NCBI GenBank assembly: GCA_027298165.1 | Contig: JAPUGN010000227.1 | Location: 1-12,904 of the forward strand | Length of the DNA: 12,904 bases | Source of the DNA: Nitrospinota bacterium | GTDB taxonomy: Bacteria > Nitrospinota > Nitrospinia > Nitrospinales > Nitrospinaceae | Reading direction: 5' to 3' | Shown here: piece by piece, positions 6,768-12,904 of the stretch | How positions within the stretch are numbered: position 1 is the stretch's first letter | Layout of the letters: every line of letters starts with the position of its first letter | Position numbers and translations under genes: made by a program | The notes under the pieces: generated by a model | Told to the model about the DNA's origin: nothing | What the model saw: the letters and a program-made list of their open reading frames with translations, nothing else | Databases searched by the model: none

Positions 6768-7839
6768 ATAGGAATTCCGGAGGTTCCTTCAAATACTGAA
6801 CAAACCTCTCCTTGACGATCGACTTGTCATACGCGTCTTCCGGACTGATCTGCTTGGCCTGCATGGCTTCCAGAATTGCATCGTCCAAAGATTGCATGCC
6901 ATACTTCTTGCCGGTTTGAATAACCGACGGAATCTGGAAGGTTTTCCCTTCGCGAATCAGGTTGGACGTCGCCGCGGTGACCACCAGAATTTCCAGCACG
7001 GCGATCCGGCCTTTCTTGTCGATCCGTTTGAACAGGTTCTGGGCGATCACGCCTTTTAAACTTTCCGACAGGGTGGTACGAATTTGCGCCTGCTGGTTCG
7101 CGGGAAACACGTCGATGACGCGATCCACGGTTTTGGCCGCGCTCTGGGTATGCAGGGTACCGAACACGAGGTGACCGGTGGAGGCCGCTTCCAGGGCCAG
7201 CTCGATGGTTTCCAGATCCCGCATCTCGCCCACCAGAATAATGTCCGGGTCTTCGCGCAACGCGCCGCGCAACGCGGCTTTAAAACTCTGCGTGTGCTGT
7301 CCCACCTCGCGGTGGTTGACCACACAGCCCTTACTTTTATGAACAAACTCGACCGGGTCTTCCACCGTCAGAATGTGTAACTTTCTATTGCGGTTGATGT
7401 AATCGATCATCGCCGCCAGAGTCGTGGAATTGCCGCTAACGGTGGGACCGGTCACCAAAACTAGCCCCTTGTGCAACATGGCCAGCTTGTTGAGGACCGA
7501 CGGCAGACCCAGCTGTTCGGCCGTCAGGATCTCGCTGGGAATTTCCCGGAAGACGGCTCCGATGCCCCACTTTTGCTGAAAGAAATTGCAGCGGTACCGG
7601 GCCAGGTTGGGTACCTCGTAACCAAAGTCGATGTCCCCGGTCTCCTCAAATACCTTGATCTTGTTTTCCGGACAAATCTCATACAGGATGCCCTTGAGTT
7701 CGTCGTTTTCCATTATCTTGTATTTCACGCGCTCCAGTTCGCCATGCACACGCAAAATGGGCTGGGAACCCGATATCAGATGGAGATCGGAAGCTCCCTG
7801 ATCGTTCATCAATTTGAAAAAAGCGTCTATTTTAGCCAT
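6766..7839 (-). CDS. pilT: PilT-family retraction ATPase with a degenerate Walker A motif
   Basis: The product is 357 aa, the usual PilT length. Most hallmarks are classical: N-terminal ASDLHL (16-21), Asp box LTVEDPVEFVH (from 157), Walker B ILVGEMRD (201-208), His box TGHLVFGTLHT (221-231), ATSNLIRE (290-297, the AIRNLIRE-type retraction motif) and IPSVIQTG...GMQSLDD. The P-loop (131-139), however, reads GPTVSGNST where the family has GPTGSGKST. Gly134 is Val (codon GTT, 7438-7440) and the phosphate-binding Lys137 is Asn (AAT, 7429-7431). The reading frame is intact, so this is not a decayed pseudogene. If the sequence is right, ATP hydrolysis by this subunit should be severely reduced. The intact PilT/PilU-type gene directly downstream could supply activity. 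The start is 2 nt after the RodZ-like gene's stop, with no strong ribosome site, so translation is probably coupled. Confidence 0.93.
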   Translation of the reverse strand: MAKIDAFFKLMNDQGASDLHLISGSQPILRVHGELERVKYKIMENDELKGILYEICPENKIKVFEETGDIDFGYEVPNLARYRCNFFQQKWGIGAVFREIPSEILTAEQLGLPSVLNKLAMLHKGLVLVTGPTVSGNSTTLAAMIDYINRNRKLHILTVEDPVEFVHKSKGCVVNHREVGQHTQSFKAALRGALREDPDIILVGEMRDLETIELALEAASTGHLVFGTLHTQSAAKTVDRVIDVFPANQQAQIRTTLSESLKGVIAQNLFKRIDKKGRIAVLEILVVTAATSNLIREGKTFQIPSVIQTGKKYGMQSLDDAILEAMQAKQISPEDAYDKSIVKERFVQYLKEPPEFL

Positions 7840-7841
7840 AG

Positions 7842-8795
7842 TCAGTTCAGCAGTTCTGCGTTAACAGCAAGGTTGCGAATTACATTGTCCGGACTTTCCG
7901 GTAATTCCAATGGTTGATCATTTAAAATCAATTCCGTGGCCCGCCGGTTTCCAATGGTCATCACGATAGCGTTTTTCGCCTCGATCGTTTTAGAACCGCC
8001 CGCGGGCAAAATAAAATCCTGGTCCCGCCGGTCATCCACCGTCAGGTTGAACCACGCATTCTCGTTGACCCGAATCACCAGCCGTAACATCAAGTCCGCC
8101 GTCACCATTTCGGTAAAAACGTCTTCCGGTTGCGAAACTGTTTGATCTTGCAGGTCTTCAATTATATCACTTTTTTCAGAAACTGTAACTGTATTTTTAA
8201 TAGGGGGTTGCCCCGCCGGGGTCCCGGAGGGCTCTCCGGTGGCGTCCTCCGAGACGGATTTCGGGGGTTCGCCTTCGGATTGGGGGCCGCCCGCCTCTGC
8301 AGGGGCGATAGATTCAGCTTCCTGCGCCACCTCGGGCAGGCTGTTGTCGACCTCCAGGGGAGCCACTGATCGTGTCTCACGGATCGGATCATCGGGAGTG
8401 GAATCACTACCCGTGGCCACCCAGTAAACCCCGATTATAATGACGATCAAGGCCGCCCCAATCCCCAAACCCGCTTTCAGCAGAGGATTGTCAGGGCTTT
8501 CCCGCACCTCCTCCACGGCTTGCGTTGACGAAGAGGAAGAGACCCCGCTTTCTGGCCCGGTGCCGCTGATTTCAAGATAGGCCGCCAGCAATTCGTCGGC
8601 ATCCAGACCGATGGCCTGGCCGTAAGCACGAATGAATCCCTTGATGAATACTTCCCCCGGTAAATCCTGAAACCGGTTTTCCTCCATCGCCGACAAAAAA
8701 CGGGTGCTGATTTTGGTGCTGCGAGCTATCTCGTCCAGCGCAATGCCGCGCAGTTCTCTTTCATGTTTCAGATAGGAGCCAAAATTTTCGGACAT
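7842..8795 (-). CDS. rodZ: RodZ-like helix-turn-helix membrane protein with DUF4115 domain
   Basis: The product is 317 aa. Residues ~5-72 are an Xre/RodZ-type HTH (FGSYLKHERELRGIALDEIA, then STKISTRFLSAMEENRF and LPGEVFIKGFIRAYGQAIGLD, the RodZ signature). One membrane helix follows (~105-127, LLKAGLGIGAALIVIIIGVYWVA), then a long Pro/Glu/Ser-rich periplasmic linker (~128-235) and a C-terminal beta-rich DUF4115 domain (~236-310, LMLRLVIRVNENAWFNLTVDD). RodZ links MreB filaments to the cell-wall elongation machinery. It is less often described in pilus operons, although in gammaproteobacteria rodZ commonly sits next to pilF/pilW, the same order as seen here. It starts 1 nt from the TPR lipoprotein stop and ends 2 nt before pilT. 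The role here could be cell shape or localisation of the pilus machine. Confidence 0.87.
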   Translation of the reverse strand: MSENFGSYLKHERELRGIALDEIARSTKISTRFLSAMEENRFQDLPGEVFIKGFIRAYGQAIGLDADELLAAYLEISGTGPESGVSSSSSTQAVEEVRESPDNPLLKAGLGIGAALIVIIIGVYWVATGSDSTPDDPIRETRSVAPLEVDNSLPEVAQEAESIAPAEAGGPQSEGEPPKSVSEDATGEPSGTPAGQPPIKNTVTVSEKSDIIEDLQDQTVSQPEDVFTEMVTADLMLRLVIRVNENAWFNLTVDDRRDQDFILPAGGSKTIEAKNAIVMTIGNRRATELILNDQPLELPESPDNVIRNLAVNAELLN

Positions 8796-8796
8796 A

Positions 8797-9582
8797 TTAT
8801 TTTTTGGCGGACATTTTTTTCAGGATTTCTTGGGAAAACTTGGCCTGCTCACTTAAAGGTTCCAAGTGGATGACTTCCGTGAAATGTTTCCGGGCCTGCC
8901 CCATTTTTTTGCTTCGGTAGTAAATTTCGCCCAACGCGAAGTGGGCGCCGGACAATTTGGGGTTCAGTGCCAGAGCTTTGAGCAGAGACGCCCGGGCCAG
9001 TTTCATTTGGTTGGCCTCTTTGTAGACCAGGGCCAGATTAAGCCGTATCTGATCGTTTTCATGGATATCCAGAGCCCTCAACCAAGCCTTTTCGGCTCGC
9101 TGCATTTCCCCTTTGCGGAAATAGCAGTAAGCTGCCCAGTTTAAAAGTTGAATGGGGTCGATGACGTTGCTTTGGTTCAAAGCCCGGTTCAAATAGAAAA
9201 GGGCGTTGTCCCATTGGCCTTTCTGCACATACAACCGACCGATCTGGCGATAGGTGCCCATATATTCCGGATCAACCTTGATGGCGCTCAAATACATGCG
9301 TTCGGCCTTGTCCAGTTCCAGATTTCTAAAATAAGCGTTGCCGAGCGCCACGCGATACATGGGTTCTTTCGGAGCCAGAAGGATCGCCTCTTTGAGTATT
9401 TTATTTTTTTCATTCTTCAGGTGACTGGCGCCCATGGCCTCTTGAAATTTTTTATGGGCCAGCATTTTTTTCTCTCCCGGATTGACAGTGGTGCAGGCTC
9501 CGGTAAACAACAGCAGGCCGGCCAGCATCGAATATGGCAACCAGGCTCGGCGGGAAGTCAGATGGTGGGAATGCGCGCTCAT
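8797..9582 (-). CDS. TPR lipoprotein, PilF/PilW-like type IV pilus biogenesis protein
   Basis: The product is 261 aa. The N-terminus has a basic start and a hydrophobic stretch (16-29) ending in FTGAC with Cys30, a plausible lipidation site. Five TPR units follow (about 72-105, 106-137, 143-175, 176-208 and 209-242), each with the A/G-x-Y and A-x-x-x-x-x-x-A spacing of the repeat, for example LGNAYFRNLELDKAERMYLSAIKVDP-type blocks. PilF/PilW are outer-membrane TPR lipoproteins of similar size that help the PilQ secretin assemble. Linkage to rodZ and pilT-type genes supports that assignment, although TPR proteins as a class are not specific. The start ATG at 9582 has a good Shine-Dalgarno (AAGGA, 5 nt away). 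It is the first gene of the operon, about 38 nt after the predicted transcription start. Confidence 0.82.
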   Translation of the reverse strand: MSAHSHHLTSRRAWLPYSMLAGLLLFTGACTTVNPGEKKMLAHKKFQEAMGASHLKNEKNKILKEAILLAPKEPMYRVALGNAYFRNLELDKAERMYLSAIKVDPEYMGTYRQIGRLYVQKGQWDNALFYLNRALNQSNVIDPIQLLNWAAYCYFRKGEMQRAEKAWLRALDIHENDQIRLNLALVYKEANQMKLARASLLKALALNPKLSGAHFALGEIYYRSKKMGQARKHFTEVIHLEPLSEQAKFSQEILKKMSAKK

Positions 9583-9626
9583 AGATTTCCTTATATATGA
9601 TATAAATTAGAAAATAAATTAAATCA

Positions 9627-9654
9627 ATTATATCAAATACTTAAAAATATTCAA
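9627..9654 (-). promoter_or_regulatory. Sigma-70 type promoter of the pilus operon
   Basis: On the minus strand TTGAAT (9649-9654) and a consensus TATAAT (9627-9632) are separated by 16 nt in a strongly AT-rich stretch. Transcription would start near 9620, giving a leader of roughly 38 nt to the ATG at 9582. No gene start closer to the operon has a comparable site, so this probably drives all nine downstream genes. Confidence 0.72.
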
Positions 9655-9752
9655 CTCATCTGTAATACAGGCTGTGGGAATGTAAATATAGTATTAGATT
9701 AACCCAAAACCAGTGGGGGGGGGAATCAATTTTTTAGGGTGCCTTGGGGGGC

Positions 9753-9791
9753 GGAGCAAACCCAGGCCCCGGGAGGCCCATCTTCTGCTCC
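9753..9791 (-). repeat. Imperfect GC-rich hairpin downstream of hpnH
   Basis: GGAGCA (9753-9758) and TGCTCC (9786-9791) form a 6-bp outer stem. Inside it, GGCC at 9765-9768 and 9775-9778 form a second short stem around a CCCGGG core. It lies about 56 nt past the hpnH stop. There is no T run after it on the minus strand, so it may stabilise the 3' end or act as a weak stop rather than a classical terminator. Confidence 0.4.
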
Positions 9792-9846
9792 AGGTATGAC
9801 CGGCGAGAAGGATCACCGGCCTGCCAGGGTGGTATTCAGGGGGCAT

Positions 9847-10854
9847 TTACATCAAAACCATCTTTGCGGAATAGATCATGTTCCTCAGCCCGCTGGTGGA
9901 ATCCTCCACCGCCGTAGCCTCGTAACCGCAATGGGCGGTGCAATCCTTGCATTTGTCATGATTGCGGTGGCCGTACTTGTCCCATTCGGTGTCCTGTATC
10001 AACTCGTCAAAGGTTTCGGCATAGCCCTCGTCCAATAGATAGCAGGGCTTTTGCCAGCCCAATACCGAATAGCTGGGATTGCCCCAGGGGGTGCAGTCGT
10101 AATCCCGCTTGCCCTCTAGAAATTCGAGGTAAAACGGCGAGTGGTTGAAATCCCAGCGTCCATCTTTATTTTTCCCCAACAATTCCTTGAAAAATTCCTG
10201 GGTTCGGCGGCGCCCGAAAAAATGCTCCTGCGAAGGGGCATCCGGGTATTGGAACGCCGACGCCACGGTCATGCCGTCCACGCCCAGAGGCTTGATGTGG
10301 TCGAGAAATTTCTCGGCGTACTCTACCGTGACATCGTCAAAGAATGTGGTGTTGGTGGTGACGCGAAAGCCACTCGCCTTGGCCAGCTTGATGGCCTCGA
10401 TCGCCTGGTCGTAAACTCCCTCTTCGGCGCAGATATGATCGTGATGTTCCTTCATCCCGTCGAGATGAATGGAGAGGGTCAGGCGCGATGTTTTGGGCAT
10501 CTTGTCCAGGTACCGGTCCAGCAACAGTGCGTTGGTGCACAGGTACACGTAACGGCCCTGATCGATCAATCCTTTGACGATGTCCACGATATTGGGATGA
10601 ATCAGCGGTTCGCCGCCGGCAATAGAAACGATGGGCGCGCCGCACTCATCCGCCGCCTTCATGCAGTCCTCAACGCTCAGATATTTTTTGAGGATCTCAT
10701 TGGTCTTCTGGATCTTTCCGCAACCGATGCATTCCAGATTGCACCGGAACAACGGCTCCAGCATCAGTACCAGCGGGTACTTCTTGCGCCGCATCAACTT
10801 CTGTTTGAAAAGGTACAACCCGACTGCCAACGCCTGTCCTAATGGTATGGCCAT
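9847..10854 (-). CDS. hpnH: HpnH, hopanoid adenosyltransferase radical SAM enzyme
   Basis: The product is 335 aa, full length for HpnH. The N-terminus (MAIPLGQALAVGLYLFKQKL, then YPLVLMLEPLF) matches the family. The radical SAM cluster motif is CNLECIGC (Cys38, Cys42, Cys45, CX3CX2C), with GGEPL at 80-84. The C-terminal KCKDCTAHCGYEATAV (Cys302, Cys305, Cys309) is the family's extra cysteine region. HpnH joins the 5'-deoxyadenosyl group of SAM to diploptene to give adenosylhopane, the first step to C35 bacteriohopanepolyols in the membrane. It is not flanked by other hopanoid genes (shc, hpnG and others) in this window. The start has only a weak ribosome site, but the N-terminus fits the family. 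It is divergent from the small membrane protein gene. Confidence 0.95.
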   Translation of the reverse strand: MAIPLGQALAVGLYLFKQKLMRRKKYPLVLMLEPLFRCNLECIGCGKIQKTNEILKKYLSVEDCMKAADECGAPIVSIAGGEPLIHPNIVDIVKGLIDQGRYVYLCTNALLLDRYLDKMPKTSRLTLSIHLDGMKEHHDHICAEEGVYDQAIEAIKLAKASGFRVTTNTTFFDDVTVEYAEKFLDHIKPLGVDGMTVASAFQYPDAPSQEHFFGRRRTQEFFKELLGKNKDGRWDFNHSPFYLEFLEGKRDYDCTPWGNPSYSVLGWQKPCYLLDEGYAETFDELIQDTEWDKYGHRNHDKCKDCTAHCGYEATAVEDSTSGLRNMIYSAKMVLM

Positions 10855-11096
10855 AATTTATCACTTTCAATACGTGGATGTGAAGGATTCAAATTAAAAT
10901 TCCGATCCGGGATTTGTGTTTCTGTGCTCCTGAACCTGTTATAATTCAATCGTTTGCCGGAACCCTTTTATTAATAATCAGTCTCAAAAACCCGGTAAAC
11001 CTTACACTTTCGAAATTTTATTGAGGCGGGTCCCCTCAAAAATATATACTGAGCCTGCTGCAACAACCTTGGACCTAACCTGCAAGGAATGACGCC
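10855..11096. other. Divergent intergenic region between hpnH and the small membrane protein gene
   Basis: These 242 nt contain no visible gene of their own. They should hold a leftward promoter for hpnH and a rightward one for the small gene. Only the rightward one is reasonably clear (11021-11050). Leftward, AT-rich candidates exist near 10930-10995 but none has a convincing paired -35 box. Confidence 0.5.
11021..11050 (+). promoter_or_regulatory. Candidate promoter of the small membrane protein gene, with overlapping inverted repeat
   Basis: TTGAGG (11021-11026) and TATACT (11045-11050) are separated by 18 nt, a fair sigma-70 type pair. The predicted start near 11057 gives a leader of about 40 nt. 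The -35 box is also the left arm of an inverted repeat, TTGAGG-7 nt-CCTCAA (11021-11039), which fills most of the spacer and could be an operator. The match is moderate, so this is a candidate only. Confidence 0.42.
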
Positions 11097-11294
11097 TTGA
11101 AAAAATTTGCCGTCCTGGTGGGCCTCGCACTCATCGCCCTGATTGTTGACGGAACATTGAGTTACGATATTTTCGATACCCGCCTGGAAACTCTAAAATT
11201 TTGGTTTGGTGTGGCTTTGATCGTGATTTTGGGGCTGGTTATCGTGGTGGCAGATCATTCCAAATCCCACCACGATGGGGATGACTCCCGGTAA
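11097..11294 (+). CDS. Small hypothetical membrane protein with two predicted helices (TTG start)
   Basis: The product is 65 aa beginning with TTG at 11097. An AAGGA lies about 8 nt upstream; the ATG at 11089 in another frame closes after three codons. Residues ~2-18 (KKFAVLVGLALIALIVD) and ~36-54 (FWFGVALIVILGLVIVVAD) are hydrophobic helices. A short polar segment, SYDIFDTRLETLK, lies between them, and the tail is hydrophilic with His and Asp (HSKSHHDGDD). I do not recognise a family. The good ribosome site, candidate promoter and coherent two-helix layout support a real gene. It stands alone, divergent from hpnH and convergent with trhP. Function unknown; the His/Asp tail could bind metal, but that is speculation. 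Confidence 0.68.
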   Translation: MKKFAVLVGLALIALIVDGTLSYDIFDTRLETLKFWFGVALIVILGLVIVVADHSKSHHDGDDSR

Positions 11295-11584
11295 CGCTCC
11301 ACTCTTTCCAATCTCCCCCTGGGGCCACGCTAATCTCAACTGAAACAAATACCCTGTGGAAAGAGCCCATCAATATTACCCCGCCGCCTGAAGCAGGGCA
11401 AGGGAATTTTTGAATCGTATAACTAATTAAGGGTAAAGGAGTTAGGCCAATTTTGCGGGCGGGTTATAGGGCCGGAGTGGTATCGGCCTGGCGGGGGTCA
11501 CCCGGCCAGCGTGACGCTGGACCCATTTTTAAATTGCGCCAAGTGGTCATCGTTTGCCGTTAGCCGCCCGCAAGTTGCCCCTCG
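11295..11584. other. Intergenic region between convergent genes
   Basis: These 290 nt lie between the end of the small membrane gene and the end of trhP. I see no gene. There is a 9-bp inverted repeat with a wide gap (11302-11310 / 11357-11365) and a hairpin with a short T run at 11495-11530. The 12-mer GGGTCACCCGGC occurs here (11495-11506) and again at the end of trhP (11590-11601). Confidence 0.55.
11495..11530 (+). terminator. Possible rho-independent terminator for the small membrane gene
   Basis: CCAGCG-TGA-CGCTGG (11506-11520) is a perfect 6-bp stem. Outer GGGT (11495-11498) can pair with ACCC (11521-11524), leaving a bulge on the 5' side. ATTTTT follows (11525-11530). It is 200 nt after the gene it would serve and the T run is short. 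On the minus strand, after trhP, the same stem has no T run. Confidence 0.42.
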
Positions 11585-12874
11585 TTAGAGGGTCACCCGG
11601 CTCAACAGGGCATAGGGTTCCACCGGGCCGGGAGCAGGCATCCACACACAACCGTTGCCGCCATGAGCCACGGTCACGGATTCCCCCTTTTTATTTTCGA
11701 TAGCTTCGATATTAAAATAACGCTGGCCGCCGGGGGCAATGTATTCCACCTCGTCGCCCACCTCGATGCGGTTTTTGACTTCCACCTCCATCCATCCTCC
11801 GGCGCGTTCGCCCTTCACCTGGCCGGCGAACACCTGCGGTAGTTGGTCCTCCTGCGGCGAATCGAACCGCTCGGTTTCGTGGTCGGCGTTGGCAATGAGA
11901 AAGGCCGAGGTGAAACCCCGGTTGGCGGTTTTGTTGATCTCCTCCAGCAGTTGCGGATCGAACTGCATGCCCCGGGCCATATCGTCGATCGCCCGCCGGT
12001 AGTTGCGCACCACCACCGATAGATAATAAATCGTCTTGGAGCGGCCTTCGATCTTGAACGAACACACTCCGGCATCGCGCAACTGTTTTAAGAATTCGAT
12101 GGCGCGCAGGTCCTTCGAGTTCATGATGTAGGTGCCGTGCTCGTCTTCATCAATGGGCATCAGCTCGCCGGGACGCTGTTTCTCTTCTATATAGTAGTCG
12201 CCTTGTATAACATCCGGGTTGTGAGTGCTGCGCAGCGGCGCGGTCTCATCCGCCTGGTTGAACAGATTGTACTCCCACCGGCAACTGTTGGTGCAGGTGC
12301 CCTGGTTGGCGTCGCGGTGATTGAAATAATTGGACAACAGACAGCGTCCGGAATACGCGATACAGATCGCGCCGTGTACGAACGACTCCAGCTCCATCTC
12401 CGGCACGTGCTGATGAATATCCTCAATTTCCATCAGCGACAACTCGCGCGACAAGATGATGCGCTGGACTCCCAGCTCCTGCCAGAATTGCACCGACGAC
12501 CAGTTGATGGTGTTGGACTGCACCGACAAGTGCACCGGAACCTCTGGAAATTCTTTCAGCGCAAAGCGGATCATCCCCGGATCAGCCATGATGAAGGCGT
12601 CCGGTTTGGCCTCGGCAAAATACGCCAGCGACTTTTGAAACGATTCGATCTTGCGGTTGGGCGGCAGGATGTTGGCGGTGACGTAAATCTTCTTGCCCAG
12701 CTGATGCGTCTTTTCGATAGCGTCCCTCAGCGTCGCGTCCTTGAACGGATTCTCCCGTGCGCGCAGGGAAAACTTCGGGATGCCCGCATACACCGCGTCC
12801 GCGCCGTAGGCGAACGCATAATCCATTTTTTCCGGGCTCCCCGCCGGAGCCAGTAATTCCGGTACCGTACTCAT
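11585..12874 (-). CDS. trhP: U32 family protein TrhP (YegQ), tRNA U34 5-hydroxylation
   Basis: The product is 429 aa; E. coli YegQ is a little longer (about 450), mainly because of a longer linker. It follows YegQ closely along its length: PELLAPAGSPEKMDYAFAYG at the start, VHLSVQSNTINW (114-125), the U32 signature FVHGAICIAYSGRC (165-178), NQGTCTNSCRWEY (190-202), DEHGTYIMNSKDLRAI (244-259) and KIEGRSK (274-280). Cys171, Cys178, Cys194 and Cys198 are candidates for iron-sulphur binding. TrhP makes 5-hydroxyuridine at the tRNA wobble position using prephenate-derived chemistry, the first step to cmo5U or mcmo5U. U32 proteins were long annotated as peptidases or collagenases, which is misleading here. 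An AGGA 7 nt before the ATG supports the start. It stands alone in the window. Confidence 0.92.
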   Translation of the reverse strand: MSTVPELLAPAGSPEKMDYAFAYGADAVYAGIPKFSLRARENPFKDATLRDAIEKTHQLGKKIYVTANILPPNRKIESFQKSLAYFAEAKPDAFIMADPGMIRFALKEFPEVPVHLSVQSNTINWSSVQFWQELGVQRIILSRELSLMEIEDIHQHVPEMELESFVHGAICIAYSGRCLLSNYFNHRDANQGTCTNSCRWEYNLFNQADETAPLRSTHNPDVIQGDYYIEEKQRPGELMPIDEDEHGTYIMNSKDLRAIEFLKQLRDAGVCSFKIEGRSKTIYYLSVVVRNYRRAIDDMARGMQFDPQLLEEINKTANRGFTSAFLIANADHETERFDSPQEDQLPQVFAGQVKGERAGGWMEVEVKNRIEVGDEVEYIAPGGQRYFNIEAIENKKGESVTVAHGGNGCVWMPAPGPVEPYALLSRVTL

Positions 12875-12904
12875 CAGTTTTTCCTGCTGTTAAAATTCGA
12901 TGCC

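Larger units (their letters stand above)
9583..9846. other. Intergenic region between hpnH and the pilus operon
   Basis: This 264-nt stretch has no convincing gene. The part next to the operon (9583-9712) is very AT-rich and carries the promoter. Positions 9715-9723 are a run of nine G. From about 9735 to 9846 the composition switches to GC-rich, with an imperfect hairpin at 9753-9791. No stem followed by a T run is visible for hpnH, so some read-through from hpnH into the pilus operon is possible. Confidence 0.6.

Noticed and set aside
9547..9582. Twin-arginine export signal at the start of the TPR protein (SRRAW)
   Set aside because: The motif lacks the expected hydrophobic and Lys residues after the RR pair; an ordinary lipoprotein signal is a better fit.
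10141..10842. Plus-strand open frame of 233 codons
   Set aside because: It is the antisense of hpnH, which is clearly coding on the other strand.
10925..10995. Leftward promoter for hpnH (TATAAC or TATTAA boxes on the minus strand)
   Set aside because: Several AT-rich candidates exist, but none has a good -35 box at the right distance, so no site is assigned.
11302..11365. 9-bp inverted repeat CTCTTTCCA / TGGAAAGAG
   Set aside because: The 46-nt gap and lack of a T run make it a poor terminator, and a match of this size can occur by chance.
12137..12856. Plus-strand open frame of 239 codons
   Set aside because: It is the antisense of trhP; open antisense frames are common in GC-rich coding DNA.
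12890..12904. Possible last codons of another minus-strand gene (G-I-E-F-stop) upstream of trhP
   Set aside because: Only four codons are in the window, which is too little to support a gene.
1..12904. tRNA, rRNA, insertion sequence, CRISPR array or phage genes
   Set aside because: No cloverleaf, transposase, terminal repeats or regularly spaced repeats were seen by eye on either strand.

Overview
The window looks like chromosomal DNA of a motile Gram-negative bacterium. It holds the end of a flagellar hook gene, lipoprotein-type signal peptides, a type IV pilus (T4P) machinery operon, a hopanoid-pathway radical SAM gene and a tRNA-hydroxylation U32 gene. The moderate-to-high GC and the combination of T4P, zinc-ribbon/receiver and hopanoid genes would fit Nitrospinota or a deltaproteobacterial-type lineage. 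That placement is a guess from gene content, not a proven assignment.

Layout. Positions 1-426 (+) are the 3' end of the hook gene flgE. A perfect palindrome that acts as a two-way terminator separates it from a long minus-strand block. Read in its own direction (high to low coordinates), the block contains: a promoter (9627-9654), a PilF/PilW-like TPR lipoprotein, a RodZ-like HTH/membrane protein, PilT with an altered Walker A motif, a second PilT/PilU-type ATPase with an intact Walker A motif, a zinc-ribbon/pseudo-receiver protein, a stand-alone cyclic-nucleotide-binding domain protein, the platform protein PilC, a PilS-type histidine kinase and a secreted or lipidated SUMF1-fold protein. 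Most junctions are 1 to about 70 nt, so these nine genes probably form one operon. Upstream of it on the same strand is hpnH (hopanoid side-chain formation). A 65-codon two-helix membrane protein with a TTG start diverges from hpnH. It converges on trhP/yegQ (minus), which ends the window.

How the genes work together. PilC is the inner-membrane platform, the PilF-like lipoprotein probably supports secretin or pilus assembly, and the two PilT-family ATPases are retraction motors. PilS is a membrane sensor. The cyclic-nucleotide-binding and pseudo-receiver proteins sit between the motors and the platform, which suggests a nucleotide-responsive control layer. No pilB, pilA, pilMNOPQ or pilR is seen here.

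The most striking observation is the first PilT. Every other PilT motif is conserved, but its P-loop reads GPTVSGNST in place of the usual GPTGSGKST, so the catalytic lysine is gone. The next gene is an intact PilT/PilU-type ATPase. This resembles a naturally occurring pair of an inactive scaffold and an active motor, unless the two base changes are sequence errors. No tRNA, rRNA, insertion sequence or CRISPR array was seen.
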